Below, piece after piece: positions 16,115 to 23,786 of a DNA stretch of 64,000 nt (the stretch's first letter is position 1; each line of letters begins with the position of its first letter). A model generated the notes under the pieces. The model was not told the DNA's origin. It made no database searches and worked only from the letters and a program-made list of their open reading frames with translations. Origin of the DNA: SIG440 sp045591035 (lineage in GTDB: Bacteria; Bacillota; Clostridia; Monoglobales; Monoglobaceae); assembly GCA_045591035.1 (NCBI GenBank), contig JAZNSG010000003.1, forward strand, positions 1 to 64,000, in the 5' to 3' direction. A program made the translations under genes and the position numbers.

Positions 16115-16150
16115 AAAGCCCTCGTACATTGTACGAGGGCTTTATTTTTT
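16115..16150 (+). terminator. Rho-independent terminator of tuf
   Basis: Perfect 13-bp stem AAAGCCCTCGTAC (16115-16127) with GTACGAGGGCTTT (16131-16143), ATT loop, then a T-rich tract. Confidence 0.95.
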
Positions 16151-16153
16151 AAG

Positions 16154-16411
16154 ATTGCCAACACCCCTATGCGATATGCATAGGGGTGTTCGCGTTCGTA
16201 TGTGTGTGACAACATAAGGAGCTTGTGAATAGAACATAAATAAAAAAATGCGTGGCTCTGCCACGCATGAAAAACACATAGCTCCAATTGTCGCCAAACA
16301 AGTTTTCGCAACTCACAAAAGTGTATGCAAAAAACGGAGCATCTGTATTTTTGCCATAAAACAAAAACACATACACAAGCGAGTTGAAAATATTAAAACT
16401 TATTTGGCAAT
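16154..16411. repeat. Nested inverted-repeat (foldback) element of about 258 bp
   Basis: Ends are the inverted pair ATTGCCAA (16154-16161) and TTGGCAAT (16404-16411). Inside are GTATGTGT (16198-16205) with ACACATAC (16367-16374); GACAA (16208-16212) with TTGTC (16288-16292); GGAGCT (16218-16223) with AGCTCC (16280-16285); and local hairpins 16160-16190 (12-bp arms plus one), 16248-16268 (9-bp arms, TCT loop) and 16327-16354. No credible gene lies within. It could be a miniature transposable element or a structured RNA; it fills the gap between tuf and trxB. Confidence 0.7.
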
Positions 16412-16511
16412 TTTAGTGTAGCATATTTTATATAGTTTGTCAAATATATTAAATTATAGAAGTTCCCTTTTTGGGGATAATATGGTCAGAAAGGCATTGG
16501 AGGACAGTAGT

Positions 16512-17420
16512 ATGTTTGATATTATAATTATTGGCGGTGGAACGGCGGGGTTGTCTGCGGCGATTTATGCACTTCGTGCCGAGAAATCGGTATTGGTCAT
16601 AGAAAAGATGTATGCCGGCGGACAGATTGCTTTGACGGACGCGGTTGAAAATTATCCCGGCATTAAAAAAATGAATGGGATGGATTTCGCAGCCGCTTTA
16701 AAGAAACAAGTGGATGAGTTGGGCGGAAGGTTTGTATTTGAGGAAGTTGTCAGGGTTAATGACGGGAAGACGAAAACAGTTGTAACAGAGAACAAGGAGT
16801 ACGAAGCAAAAGCGGTTATTATTGCAGTTGGTGTGGTCAGTCGCAGACTTGGGGTTTCGGGAGAAGAAAAACTGATTGGCAGGGGTGTTTCATTTTGTGC
16901 TGTTTGTGACGGAGCTTTGTACAAGGGGAAAAAAGTTGCAATAATTGGTGGAGGCAATACTGCTCTTGAGGATGCAGAAACAATGGCGAATCTTGCTGAG
17001 AAAGTATACATTGTGCATAGGGGAGACCGGTTTGGCGGAGAGGAAAGTCTTGTGCAGAGATTAAAAAGTTATTCAAACATTGAATATTTTTTTGATACTG
17101 CAGTAACAGCTTTTCACGGTAAAGAGAGGTTGGAGGCTATTGAATTGTCTTTGGGAAAGACGGGTGAACGTCAAAGGTTTTCTGTGGATGGAGCTTTTGT
17201 TGCAATAGGCTATATACCGCAAAACGGAGCGTTTAAAAATATTGTGGAAATTGATAATTCGGGATATATTGAGGCTGGTGAGGACTGTGAGACTTCGGCG
17301 TTTGGTGTATTTGCTGCCGGTGATTGCAGGAGCAAAGGAGTAAGACAACTGACGACTGCTGCGGGAGATGGTTCTGTGGCTGCTCTTGGGGCGGTTAAAT
17401 ATATAAACGAAAATTTTTAA
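16512..17420 (+). CDS. trxB: Thioredoxin reductase-type FAD/NAD(P) oxidoreductase
   Basis: Low-molecular-weight thioredoxin reductase: transfers electrons from NADPH through FAD and a redox cysteine pair to thioredoxin. The 302-residue protein has the FAD loop GGGTAG (8-13), redox-active CAVC (129-132), NAD(P) loop IGGGNTALEDA (about 145-155) and the second FAD motif GVFAAGDC. ATG 16512 follows a TTGGAGGA site; the 25 extra residues possible from 16437 are unconserved. No thioredoxin gene is adjacent, so a thioredoxin-like or glutaredoxin-like partner must be elsewhere. Confidence 0.92.
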   Translation: MFDIIIIGGGTAGLSAAIYALRAEKSVLVIEKMYAGGQIALTDAVENYPGIKKMNGMDFAAALKKQVDELGGRFVFEEVVRVNDGKTKTVVTENKEYEAKAVIIAVGVVSRRLGVSGEEKLIGRGVSFCAVCDGALYKGKKVAIIGGGNTALEDAETMANLAEKVYIVHRGDRFGGEESLVQRLKSYSNIEYFFDTAVTAFHGKERLEAIELSLGKTGERQRFSVDGAFVAIGYIPQNGAFKNIVEIDNSGYIEAGEDCETSAFGVFAAGDCRSKGVRQLTTAAGDGSVAALGAVKYINENF

Positions 17421-17435
17421 ATCGGGAAATAAAAT

Positions 17436-17463
17436 AACCACCAACACATAGTGTTGGTGGTTG
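17436..17463. terminator. Bidirectional terminator between trxB and clpC
   Basis: Perfect 12-bp stem AACCACCAACAC (17436-17447) with GTGTTGGTGGTT (17451-17462) between convergent genes. The minus-strand side is followed by a better T-rich tract (ATTTTATTT) than the plus side. Confidence 0.85.
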
Positions 17464-17486
17464 ATTTATAGGCAGAAATCGGGCTA

Positions 17487-19949
17487 TTATTTGGTGACGG
17501 TAAACTTATCTTCTTGATAGTCAATGGTTATGGTGTCACCTTTTTTTACTGTGCCATCAAGCATTTTTTCTGCAAGGATGTCCTCAATGTCGGACTGGAT
17601 AGCACGACGCAGTGGACGTGCACCGTATGTCGGGTCAAAGCCAACTTTCGCCAGATGTTCAAGGACATTTTCTGTAAATTCTGCTGTTATTTCGTTGGAT
17701 TGCAGACGCTCTTTAAGAAGCTCAAGCATTTTTGATGCAATTTTCTTTATGTCTTCACGGTCAAGCTGAGTGAAAACAATGGTGTCATCAATTCTGTTCA
17801 GAAATTCGGGACGGAATGCTTTTTTGAGTTCGCCCATAACATCGGATTTGATTTTTGACTGGTCCTTTTTTATGTCGGTATCACCTGCTGAAAAGCCAAG
17901 GCTTTTGCTTTCTGTGAGCAGTCTTGCACCCAGGTTTGAGGTCATTATGATTACAGTGTTTCGAAAGTCAACTCGTCTGCCTTGTGAATCTGTCAGTATC
18001 CCGTCTTCAAGGATTTGCAGAAGAATATTAAATACATCGGGATGAGCTTTTTCAATTTCGTCAAATAATATTACGGAGTATGGTTTTCTGCGAACTTTTT
18101 CCGTAAGCTGACCACCCTCATCGTAGCCTACATATCCGGGAGGTGAACCAACCATACGGGATACAGCGTGTTTTTCCATATACTCGGACATGTCTATGCG
18201 AATCAGGGCATCCTCTTCACCAAACATAGCTTCTGCCAGGGCTTTAGAGAGTTCGGTTTTTCCCACGCCGGTTGGGCCAAGGAAGATAAATGAGCCTATG
18301 GGGCGTTTTGGGTCTTTAAGCCCGACTCTGCCCCTGCGAATTGCTTTTGAAACTGCGCTTACTGCCTCGTCCTGGCCAATAACACGTTTGTGAAGGACTT
18401 CTTCCAGCTTGAGAAGTCGTTCGCTTTCGCCCTCTTCAAGGGATTTAACAGGTATGCCCGTCCAGGATGAAACGATTTCTGCAACTTCAGCTTCGGTTAC
18501 TTCTGCAGAGTCGTTGCGGCTTTCGTTTTCCCAATTTTCCTTTTGTGTTTTGAGCTCGTCGGACAGAGATTTTTCTTCGTCACGGAGTTTTGCGGCTTTT
18601 TCAAATTCCTGGGCAGCTATTGCGGCTTCTTTTTCCTGACGAACCTTTTCAATTTTGTCTTCTATTTCTTTCACATCGGGAGGAGCAGTCAGATTTTTTA
18701 TACGGAGTCTTGATGCGGCTTCGTCTATGAGGTCAATTGCTTTGTCGGGAAGAAATCTGTCGGGTATATAACGAACAGACATCTTTATAGCAGCCTCAAG
18801 AGCTGCATCTGTGATTTTAACCCGGTGATGTGCTTCGTATTTATCCCGGATGCCCTTTAATATTTCAAGACTTTCTTCGTAGTTTGGTTCTTCAAGTATA
18901 ATTGACTGGAAGCGTCTTTCAAGGGCGGCATCCTTTTCGATGTGTTTTCGGTATTCTTCGAGGGTTGTAGCACCTATAATCTGGATTTCACCACGGGCAA
19001 GGGCAGGTTTTAATATGTTTGCGGCATCAATTGCACCTTCTGCTGCACCTGCGCCAATTATAGTGTGGATTTCGTCTATAAAGAGAATTATGTTTCCGTT
19101 TTTGCGGATTTCTTCCATAGCACTTTTGAGACGTTCCTCAAATTCTCCGCGGTATTTTGCCCCGGCAATCATTGAAGAAAGGTCGAGAGTTATGACTTTT
19201 TTGTTTTTCAGTATTTCAGGTACCTGACCCTGGACAATCTTTTGTGCCAGACCCTCTGCTACAGCAGTTTTACCAACACCCGGCTCTCCTATGAGACAGG
19301 GGTTGTTTTTCGTTCTGCGGCTTGAAATCTGGATTACTCTTTCGATGACATCATCACGACCGATGATTGGGTCAAGCTTCAGCTCTGCTGCCATTTTTGT
19401 CAGGTCTCTGCCATATTTGTCAAGGGTGGGTGTTTTTTCTCCCCGGGAGCTTTTTTTAGTTGGATTTACACTTTCGGAGGCTGTGCCGTCGCTTTGGATT
19501 TCTCCGAAATTGTTCTCACTCATTATTTTCATAATATCGTTATAGAGTTTTTGGGTATTTACATTCAGCTCGGTAAGTATTCTGACTGCCAGGCTTTCCC
19601 CTTCGCGAAGCAGAGAAATCAGAATGTGTTCGGTGCCTATATAATTGTGACCCAGCTTTCTGGCTTCCGAATAGCTGTGTTCAAGGACGCTTTTTGTTCT
19701 TGGGGTAAAGCCGATTGAAGGGTTGTTTATTGGCAAATCAGTGCCCACAAGGTAGCTTATTTTTTCAATGATTTTTTTGTCAGTCACTCCGTTGTCAAGC
19801 AAAACCTTGGCAGCAACGCCGCCACCCTCTTTCAGGAGACCGAGAAGAAGGTGTTCTGTTCCAATGTAGTTATGCCCCATCTCCATAGCGGTTTGACCGG
19901 CTAAATTTATTGAGGCTTTTGCTCTTTGAGTTAGTTTTTGTTCAAACAT
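17487..19949 (-). CDS. clpC: ATP-dependent Clp protease ATP-binding subunit ClpC
   Basis: Hsp100 unfoldase that feeds substrates to ClpP, including proteins marked by McsB arginine phosphorylation. The 820-residue protein has two N-terminal Clp repeats (HNYIGTEHLL near 26-35 and HNYIGTEHIL near 101-110), AAA1 with Walker A GEPGVGKT (221-228), a UVR-containing middle domain (about 415-480) and AAA2 with Walker A GPTGVGKT (about 555-562). It is the last gene of ctsR-mcsA-mcsB-clpC and should be induced by heat or thiol stress when CtsR is inactivated. Confidence 0.97.
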   Translation of the reverse strand: MFEQKLTQRAKASINLAGQTAMEMGHNYIGTEHLLLGLLKEGGGVAAKVLLDNGVTDKKIIEKISYLVGTDLPINNPSIGFTPRTKSVLEHSYSEARKLGHNYIGTEHILISLLREGESLAVRILTELNVNTQKLYNDIMKIMSENNFGEIQSDGTASESVNPTKKSSRGEKTPTLDKYGRDLTKMAAELKLDPIIGRDDVIERVIQISSRRTKNNPCLIGEPGVGKTAVAEGLAQKIVQGQVPEILKNKKVITLDLSSMIAGAKYRGEFEERLKSAMEEIRKNGNIILFIDEIHTIIGAGAAEGAIDAANILKPALARGEIQIIGATTLEEYRKHIEKDAALERRFQSIILEEPNYEESLEILKGIRDKYEAHHRVKITDAALEAAIKMSVRYIPDRFLPDKAIDLIDEAASRLRIKNLTAPPDVKEIEDKIEKVRQEKEAAIAAQEFEKAAKLRDEEKSLSDELKTQKENWENESRNDSAEVTEAEVAEIVSSWTGIPVKSLEEGESERLLKLEEVLHKRVIGQDEAVSAVSKAIRRGRVGLKDPKRPIGSFIFLGPTGVGKTELSKALAEAMFGEEDALIRIDMSEYMEKHAVSRMVGSPPGYVGYDEGGQLTEKVRRKPYSVILFDEIEKAHPDVFNILLQILEDGILTDSQGRRVDFRNTVIIMTSNLGARLLTESKSLGFSAGDTDIKKDQSKIKSDVMGELKKAFRPEFLNRIDDTIVFTQLDREDIKKIASKMLELLKERLQSNEITAEFTENVLEHLAKVGFDPTYGARPLRRAIQSDIEDILAEKMLDGTVKKGDTITIDYQEDKFTVTK

Positions 19950-19978
19950 ACTATCAATCCTTTCTTTTAAAGATTCTG

Positions 19979-20980
19979 TTATTCAGAGAGAGTAAGTGCT
20001 TCTTTAAAAAGTTCAGCACGTTTCAAGTCACGTTCAACTGCATTTGAGGTGTTATGCGTTTTGGTTATATTTGCCGGTAGGGTTTCGTACCAGACCCGAT
20101 TCAGTGTTTCGTGACTTATATTATTGATTATACCCAAGTTTATTCCCCATTTTACATTTGATACCAAATTCATAGCTTCATCTGAGGATAGAAGACGGGC
20201 GTTGGTGAGTGTGCCAAATGACCTTTGAATTTTGTCCTCAAAAGCAAACTTATTCTGTTCGTACATTTTTTGCCCGAGAGTTCGTTCTTTTTCAATAAGG
20301 TCAAGGGTGATTTGCTCTAGCTTTGTAAGAGTTTCTTCTTCGGAAACGCCCAGAGTGACCTGATTTGAAATCTGGTAAATATTCCCCAGGGCTTGACTAC
20401 CCTCACCGTAAAAGCCACGGACGGTAATGCCGATTTTTGAGAGTGAGCGTATGATGGATTCCATATTTTTGTTTTCGGTCAGAGCGGGAAGATGCATCAT
20501 AACCGAGGCGCGGAGGGCTGTTCCCACATTAGTTGGGCAACAGGTAAGGTAACCAAGTTTTTGGTCAAAGGCGAGATCACATTTCTCCTCTATGCGGTCA
20601 TCAAGCTCGTTGGCTTTTTCCATACAAGAGGCAAGGGAAAAACCGGGTGACATGGACTGGATTCTTATATGGTCCTCTTCGCACAGCATGATACATATTG
20701 TGCAGTCGGGATTTGTAAGAATTCCGCATTTGTCAGGATTTGACGCCATTTCGCGACTTATGATATGACATTCGGAAAGGGCGGCTTTGTCGGTCTCGGT
20801 CATAAGTGACAGGTCAATATATTTTAAATCAGGCAAGGCTTCTTTGCAATTGTCTATCACTTTTTGTCTGTCTGCTTCGGTCATCTTTGAACCAAAGGGA
20901 ATATTTTCAAAGTTTCGTGCAAGGCGTACCCGGGAGGACAAAACTATGTCTCCTGATTGCCCGAATTTTGTGTACCACAT
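19979..20980 (-). CDS. mcsB: Protein arginine kinase McsB
   Basis: Phosphagen-kinase-fold enzyme that phosphorylates arginines on CtsR and misfolded proteins, tagging them for ClpCP. The 333-residue protein has SSRVRLARN (15-23), EEDH (101-104) and the catalytic CPTNVGT loop (148-154), all diagnostic; it lacks the N-terminal domain of eukaryotic creatine or arginine kinases. It lies between mcsA and clpC with short gaps, transcribed under CtsR control. Confidence 0.95.
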   Translation of the reverse strand: MWYTKFGQSGDIVLSSRVRLARNFENIPFGSKMTEADRQKVIDNCKEALPDLKYIDLSLMTETDKAALSECHIISREMASNPDKCGILTNPDCTICIMLCEEDHIRIQSMSPGFSLASCMEKANELDDRIEEKCDLAFDQKLGYLTCCPTNVGTALRASVMMHLPALTENKNMESIIRSLSKIGITVRGFYGEGSQALGNIYQISNQVTLGVSEEETLTKLEQITLDLIEKERTLGQKMYEQNKFAFEDKIQRSFGTLTNARLLSSDEAMNLVSNVKWGINLGIINNISHETLNRVWYETLPANITKTHNTSNAVERDLKRAELFKEALTLSE

Positions 20981-20998
20981 ATAGTCTCCGTCCTTTCT

Positions 20999-21499
20999 TT
21001 AATTGTTTTCCATTTCTTTTATTTTATCTCGCAGAAGTGCCGCTTCTTCAAAATTTTGGTCTGAAATGGCATTTGCAAGGTCTTTTTTAAGTTTTTCGAT
21101 TTCAGATGCCAGGCGAAGCCCATGCTGTGCCCGTTTGGGAATTTTTCCTGTATGTTCAAGGCTGCCATGGATTTCTTTCAAGGGCCTTGTGAGAAGTTCT
21201 GAGAATACTTTGTAGCACTGGCTGCAGCCGAGCTTCCCCCTTGATTGGATTTCTCTTATGTTTGAATTGCAATTTGGGCAGACCAGAGCATTTTGGGAAA
21301 GAGATTGGGGATTATACTTTGTATTCCCCAAAAACCCACTGAAAAAGTTGTCAAATTCGTTGCTGAACACAGAGCCAAGAGAAAAAGTATTTCCTTTATT
21401 TGCACAATCAAGACAGAGATAGCTTTCGGTTTTTTGACCGTTGATTACTGTTGTTACGTGAGTAGTTGCATCATATTTTCCGCATTTTTCACATTTCAT
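20999..21499 (-). CDS. mcsA: McsA, zinc-binding activator of McsB with UVR motif
   Basis: Adaptor needed for McsB kinase activity and a sensor of thiol and metal stress. The 166-residue protein has four CxxC pairs (C3/C6, C29/C32, C74/C77, C92/C95) for zinc binding and a C-terminal UVR motif (about 132-165), as in ClpC and UvrB. It sits between ctsR and mcsB in the standard operon order. Confidence 0.94.
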   Translation of the reverse strand: MKCEKCGKYDATTHVTTVINGQKTESYLCLDCANKGNTFSLGSVFSNEFDNFFSGFLGNTKYNPQSLSQNALVCPNCNSNIREIQSRGKLGCSQCYKVFSELLTRPLKEIHGSLEHTGKIPKRAQHGLRLASEIEKLKKDLANAISDQNFEEAALLRDKIKEMENN

Positions 21500-21517
21500 A
21501 GAATTAAATCCCCTTTC

Positions 21518-21961
21518 TTAAACAAGATTTACAAGAATATTTTTCAGCATTTTTGCCCGGATAATTCCTTTATCAGGATAGGGAATGGGAATTGAATTGT
21601 CGCTGAGTGCTGCCATTATTATTTTTGCCTCTCTTTGGTTTATGATACCGGAGTTGAACATATTTTGCAGAATTGCGCTGCAGTCAGATGCGGTAACAGA
21701 GGACCCGATTGCTCTTACGGCGTGAAGAATATAAGACTCATCACGGGGTGCAGTTCGGGTTATGCGAATATATCCGCCGCCTCCACGGCGACTTTCGACG
21801 CTGTAACCACGTTCGGGCGAGAACCTTGTGGAAATCACATAGTTGATTTGAGAGGGGACACAGTTGAAACGGGTTGCAAGTTCGTTCCGTTGCAGTTCAA
21901 TTTCCCGGTTTTCTTCAAGCATTTCTTTTATAAATTCTTCAATTATGTTGCTTAGCTTCAT
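21518..21961 (-). CDS. ctsR: Transcriptional repressor CtsR
   Basis: Winged-helix repressor of class III heat-shock genes (clpC, clpP, clpE types). The 147-residue protein has an N-terminal helix-turn-helix (about 24-45) and the glycine-rich wing RGGGGYIRI (59-67) that inserts in the minor groove and acts as the thermosensor. It is the first gene of its operon and its operator lies 24 bases upstream of the start, so it represses itself. Confidence 0.96.
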   Translation of the reverse strand: MKLSNIIEEFIKEMLEENREIELQRNELATRFNCVPSQINYVISTRFSPERGYSVESRRGGGGYIRITRTAPRDESYILHAVRAIGSSVTASDCSAILQNMFNSGIINQREAKIIMAALSDNSIPIPYPDKGIIRAKMLKNILVNLV

Positions 21962-21984
21962 AAATATTTACCTCGTTTTTTGAC

Positions 21985-22001
21985 TTTGACTTTCTTTGAC
22001 C
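21985..22001 (-). promoter_or_regulatory. CtsR operator
   Basis: On the minus strand the site is GGTCAAAGAAAGTCAAA, an exact match to the CtsR consensus RGTCAAANANRGTCAAA, between the promoter -10 and the ctsR start codon. Confidence 0.93.
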
Positions 22002-22010
22002 TTTGATTTT

Positions 22011-22038
22011 ATTATATCACCTAAAATGTTTTTGTCAA
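22011..22038 (-). promoter_or_regulatory. Promoter of ctsR-mcsA-mcsB-clpC
   Basis: Minus strand TTGACA (22033-22038) and TATAAT (22011-22016), 16-bp spacer, followed directly by the CtsR box. Confidence 0.8.
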
Positions 22039-22110
22039 TACAATTTTGCAAAAATTTTTTAAAAAAGATTTTTATTGTGGTAGAAATTTTTATTATTTTC
22101 GGCGTGGTAC

Positions 22111-22140
22111 TTGACTTTCGGGTGGTGGAAAAGGTATAAT
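22111..22140 (+). promoter_or_regulatory. Promoter of azlCD
   Basis: TTGACT (22111-22116) and TATAAT (22135-22140) with an 18-bp spacer. Confidence 0.6.
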
Positions 22141-22180
22141 TTTGTTTGGCAATAATGCAAAAGATCAGGTGATTTTTAAA

Positions 22181-22894
22181 ATGGAGAAGACGTTAACACA
22201 AAATTCATATAAATATGGACTTGGAAAAGGGTTGCCCATTGCACTGGGGTATTTGTCGGTGTCTTTTGGGTTTGGGATTACAGCAGTTGCTCAAGGATTG
22301 GACCCGCTCGGAACAATACTTATTTCTATGACAAATCTTACCTCTGCCGGACAGGTTGCCGGGGTGGCGGTTATAGCCGCTTTGGGGACATTGCTTGAAA
22401 TGATGATGGTGCAACTTGTTATTAATATAAGATATTGTCTTATGGGACTTGCCCTCACTCAAAAGCTTGACAAAAGCTTTACAACACTTCACAGATTTTT
22501 AGTTTCATTTGGGATAACTGATGAGGTGTTTGCTGTGGCTGCGGCACAGCGTGGACTTATAGGAAGGCGGTTTATGTACGGGCTTATAACGCTTCCCTAT
22601 ATTGGCTGGGCTGTCGGGACTGCACTTGGGGTATATGCGAACAAGCTTCTTCCGGAGAATGTTTGTATGGCATTGGGGATTGCTATTTACAGTATGTTTA
22701 TGGCAATCATTATTCCGCCGTCAAGGGACGATAAGGGTGTGCTTGTGACTGTTTTGGTATCGTCGGGGCTTAGCTGTGCTTTTTGCTTTATTCCATTTTT
22801 AAGCGGAATTTCCCAAGGAATTTCTATTGTAATTTGTGCTTTTGTTTCCGCGGGGCTTATGGCATATTTTGCTCCGAAAACAGATGAAGACTAG
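22181..22894 (+). CDS. azlC: AzlC-family branched-chain amino acid exporter, large subunit
   Basis: Multi-helix membrane subunit of the two-component LIV-E/AzlCD exporter, which in Bacillus exports branched-chain amino acids and analogues such as 4-azaleucine. The 237-residue hydrophobic protein begins KGLPIALGYLSVSFGFG, the AzlC signature. ATG 22181 follows an AGGTGAT site (22167-22173); the upstream TTG at 22142 overlaps the promoter region and is unlikely. It is paired with the small subunit azlD downstream. Confidence 0.92.
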   Translation: MEKTLTQNSYKYGLGKGLPIALGYLSVSFGFGITAVAQGLDPLGTILISMTNLTSAGQVAGVAVIAALGTLLEMMMVQLVINIRYCLMGLALTQKLDKSFTTLHRFLVSFGITDEVFAVAAAQRGLIGRRFMYGLITLPYIGWAVGTALGVYANKLLPENVCMALGIAIYSMFMAIIIPPSRDDKGVLVTVLVSSGLSCAFCFIPFLSGISQGISIVICAFVSAGLMAYFAPKTDED

Positions 22895-22911
22895 AAATTG
22901 AGGTGAGTGGT

Positions 22912-23226
22912 TTGATTGGTTTGACAAAAGAGTTCTGGCTTTATCTCACTACCATGGCGGGTGTTACGTACCTTATCAGGATGATTCCTTTTGCCCTGGT
23001 GAGAGGGAAGATAAAATCAGCATATATACGGAGCTTTTTGTATTATGTTCCCTATGCGGTTTTGGGCGCAATGACTTTTCCGTACATATTTTATTCTACG
23101 GGGAATATACTTACGGGGGCAATAGGTGCTGCGGTGGCTTTTGTTCTCGCTTTTATGAGAAAATCACTGCTTACCGTTGCGGCGGTGTCGGCTTTGGTAG
23201 CATATGTTTCGGGGTTGTTTGTTTGA
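22912..23226 (+). CDS. azlD: AzlD-family branched-chain amino acid exporter, small subunit
   Basis: A 104-residue protein with about four membrane helices and the AzlD motif TYLIRMIPFAL near the N-terminus. It works with AzlC. I place the start at TTG 22912 because AGGTGAG (22901-22907) lies just upstream; the in-frame GTG at 22903 is inside that ribosome site. It is followed by a strong terminator. Confidence 0.88.
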   Translation: MIGLTKEFWLYLTTMAGVTYLIRMIPFALVRGKIKSAYIRSFLYYVPYAVLGAMTFPYIFYSTGNILTGAIGAAVAFVLAFMRKSLLTVAAVSALVAYVSGLFV

Positions 23227-23231
23227 ACCTT

Positions 23232-23271
23232 GACTGTTTGAAAGTCATACACTTTCAAACAGTCTTTTTTT
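23232..23271 (+). terminator. Rho-independent terminator of azlCD
   Basis: Perfect 14-bp stem, arms 23232-23245 and 23251-23264, followed by TTTTTTT. Confidence 0.93.
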
Positions 23272-23282
23272 ATTTAAATTGC

Positions 23283-23311
23283 TTGACAACGGAGTAAATG
23301 AAAGCTATAAT
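23283..23311 (+). promoter_or_regulatory. Promoter of the Fur-like regulator/zinc transporter operon
   Basis: TTGACA (23283-23288), 17-bp spacer, TATAAT (23306-23311): a near-consensus promoter. Confidence 0.75.
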
Positions 23312-23314
23312 AAA

Positions 23315-23331
23315 TTGAGAATTAGTCTCAA
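23315..23331 (+). promoter_or_regulatory. Candidate Fur/Zur operator palindrome
   Basis: TTGAGAATTAGTCTCAA has perfect 6-base arms around a 5-base centre, 3 bases after the -10 box, and its left half TTGAGAA recurs at 23333-23339. Fur-family sites are inverted repeats of similar size. Position predicts repression of the downstream operon by its own first gene. Confidence 0.55.
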
Positions 23332-23354
23332 ATTGAGAACGTGAGGAATGAGAA

Positions 23355-23786
23355 ATGGCACATTATCAAACGGTACAACGAAAAAACTTAATAGATTTTC
23401 TTACACTAAATTCAGAAAAGGCCTTTACGGTTGAGGAGCTTGAGAAAGAGATGGGAAAAACTATGGGAATGTTTGTTCCCGGGAGGAGCACTCTTTATCG
23501 GCTTATCCGTCAGCTTTCTGATGATGGCATTGTGAAGAGGCTTGTGAAAGGCAACAGCCGAAAGTTTATATACCAGATAGCGGCGGGAGAACACTGTGCT
23601 CAGCACTTGCATTTGAAATGTGTGCGGTGTGGGAGGCTTTTGCATATGGGCTGTGATGAGTCTGCAAAAATTCTTCGTGAGGTTCTTCGGAAAAACAGCT
23701 TTTTGGTTGACCGTCAGCAGACTGTGTTGATGGGAAACTGTGAGGATTGCAACAAAAGCAGTGACAGCGAGGTGGAACTCTTATGA
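23355..23786 (+). CDS. zur: Fur-family transcriptional regulator, probably zinc-responsive (Zur)
   Basis: Metal-sensing winged-helix repressor. The 143-residue protein has the DNA-recognition helix with GRSTLYRLIRQL (43-54), a metal-site segment HLHLKCVRCGRL (84-95) and the structural zinc pairs C89/C92 and C129/C132. Zinc rather than iron or peroxide sensing is inferred from the operon: its stop overlaps the start of a zinc-type substrate-binding lipoprotein gene, followed by an ATPase and a permease. An operator-like palindrome lies at its promoter. Confidence 0.85.
   Translation: MAHYQTVQRKNLIDFLTLNSEKAFTVEELEKEMGKTMGMFVPGRSTLYRLIRQLSDDGIVKRLVKGNSRKFIYQIAAGEHCAQHLHLKCVRCGRLLHMGCDESAKILREVLRKNSFLVDRQQTVLMGNCEDCNKSSDSEVELL

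Noticed and set aside
16111..16376. Two overlapping minus-strand open frames of 66 and 69 residues
   Set aside because: They lie in the nested inverted-repeat element and the tuf terminator, have no ribosome site and no recognisable protein features.
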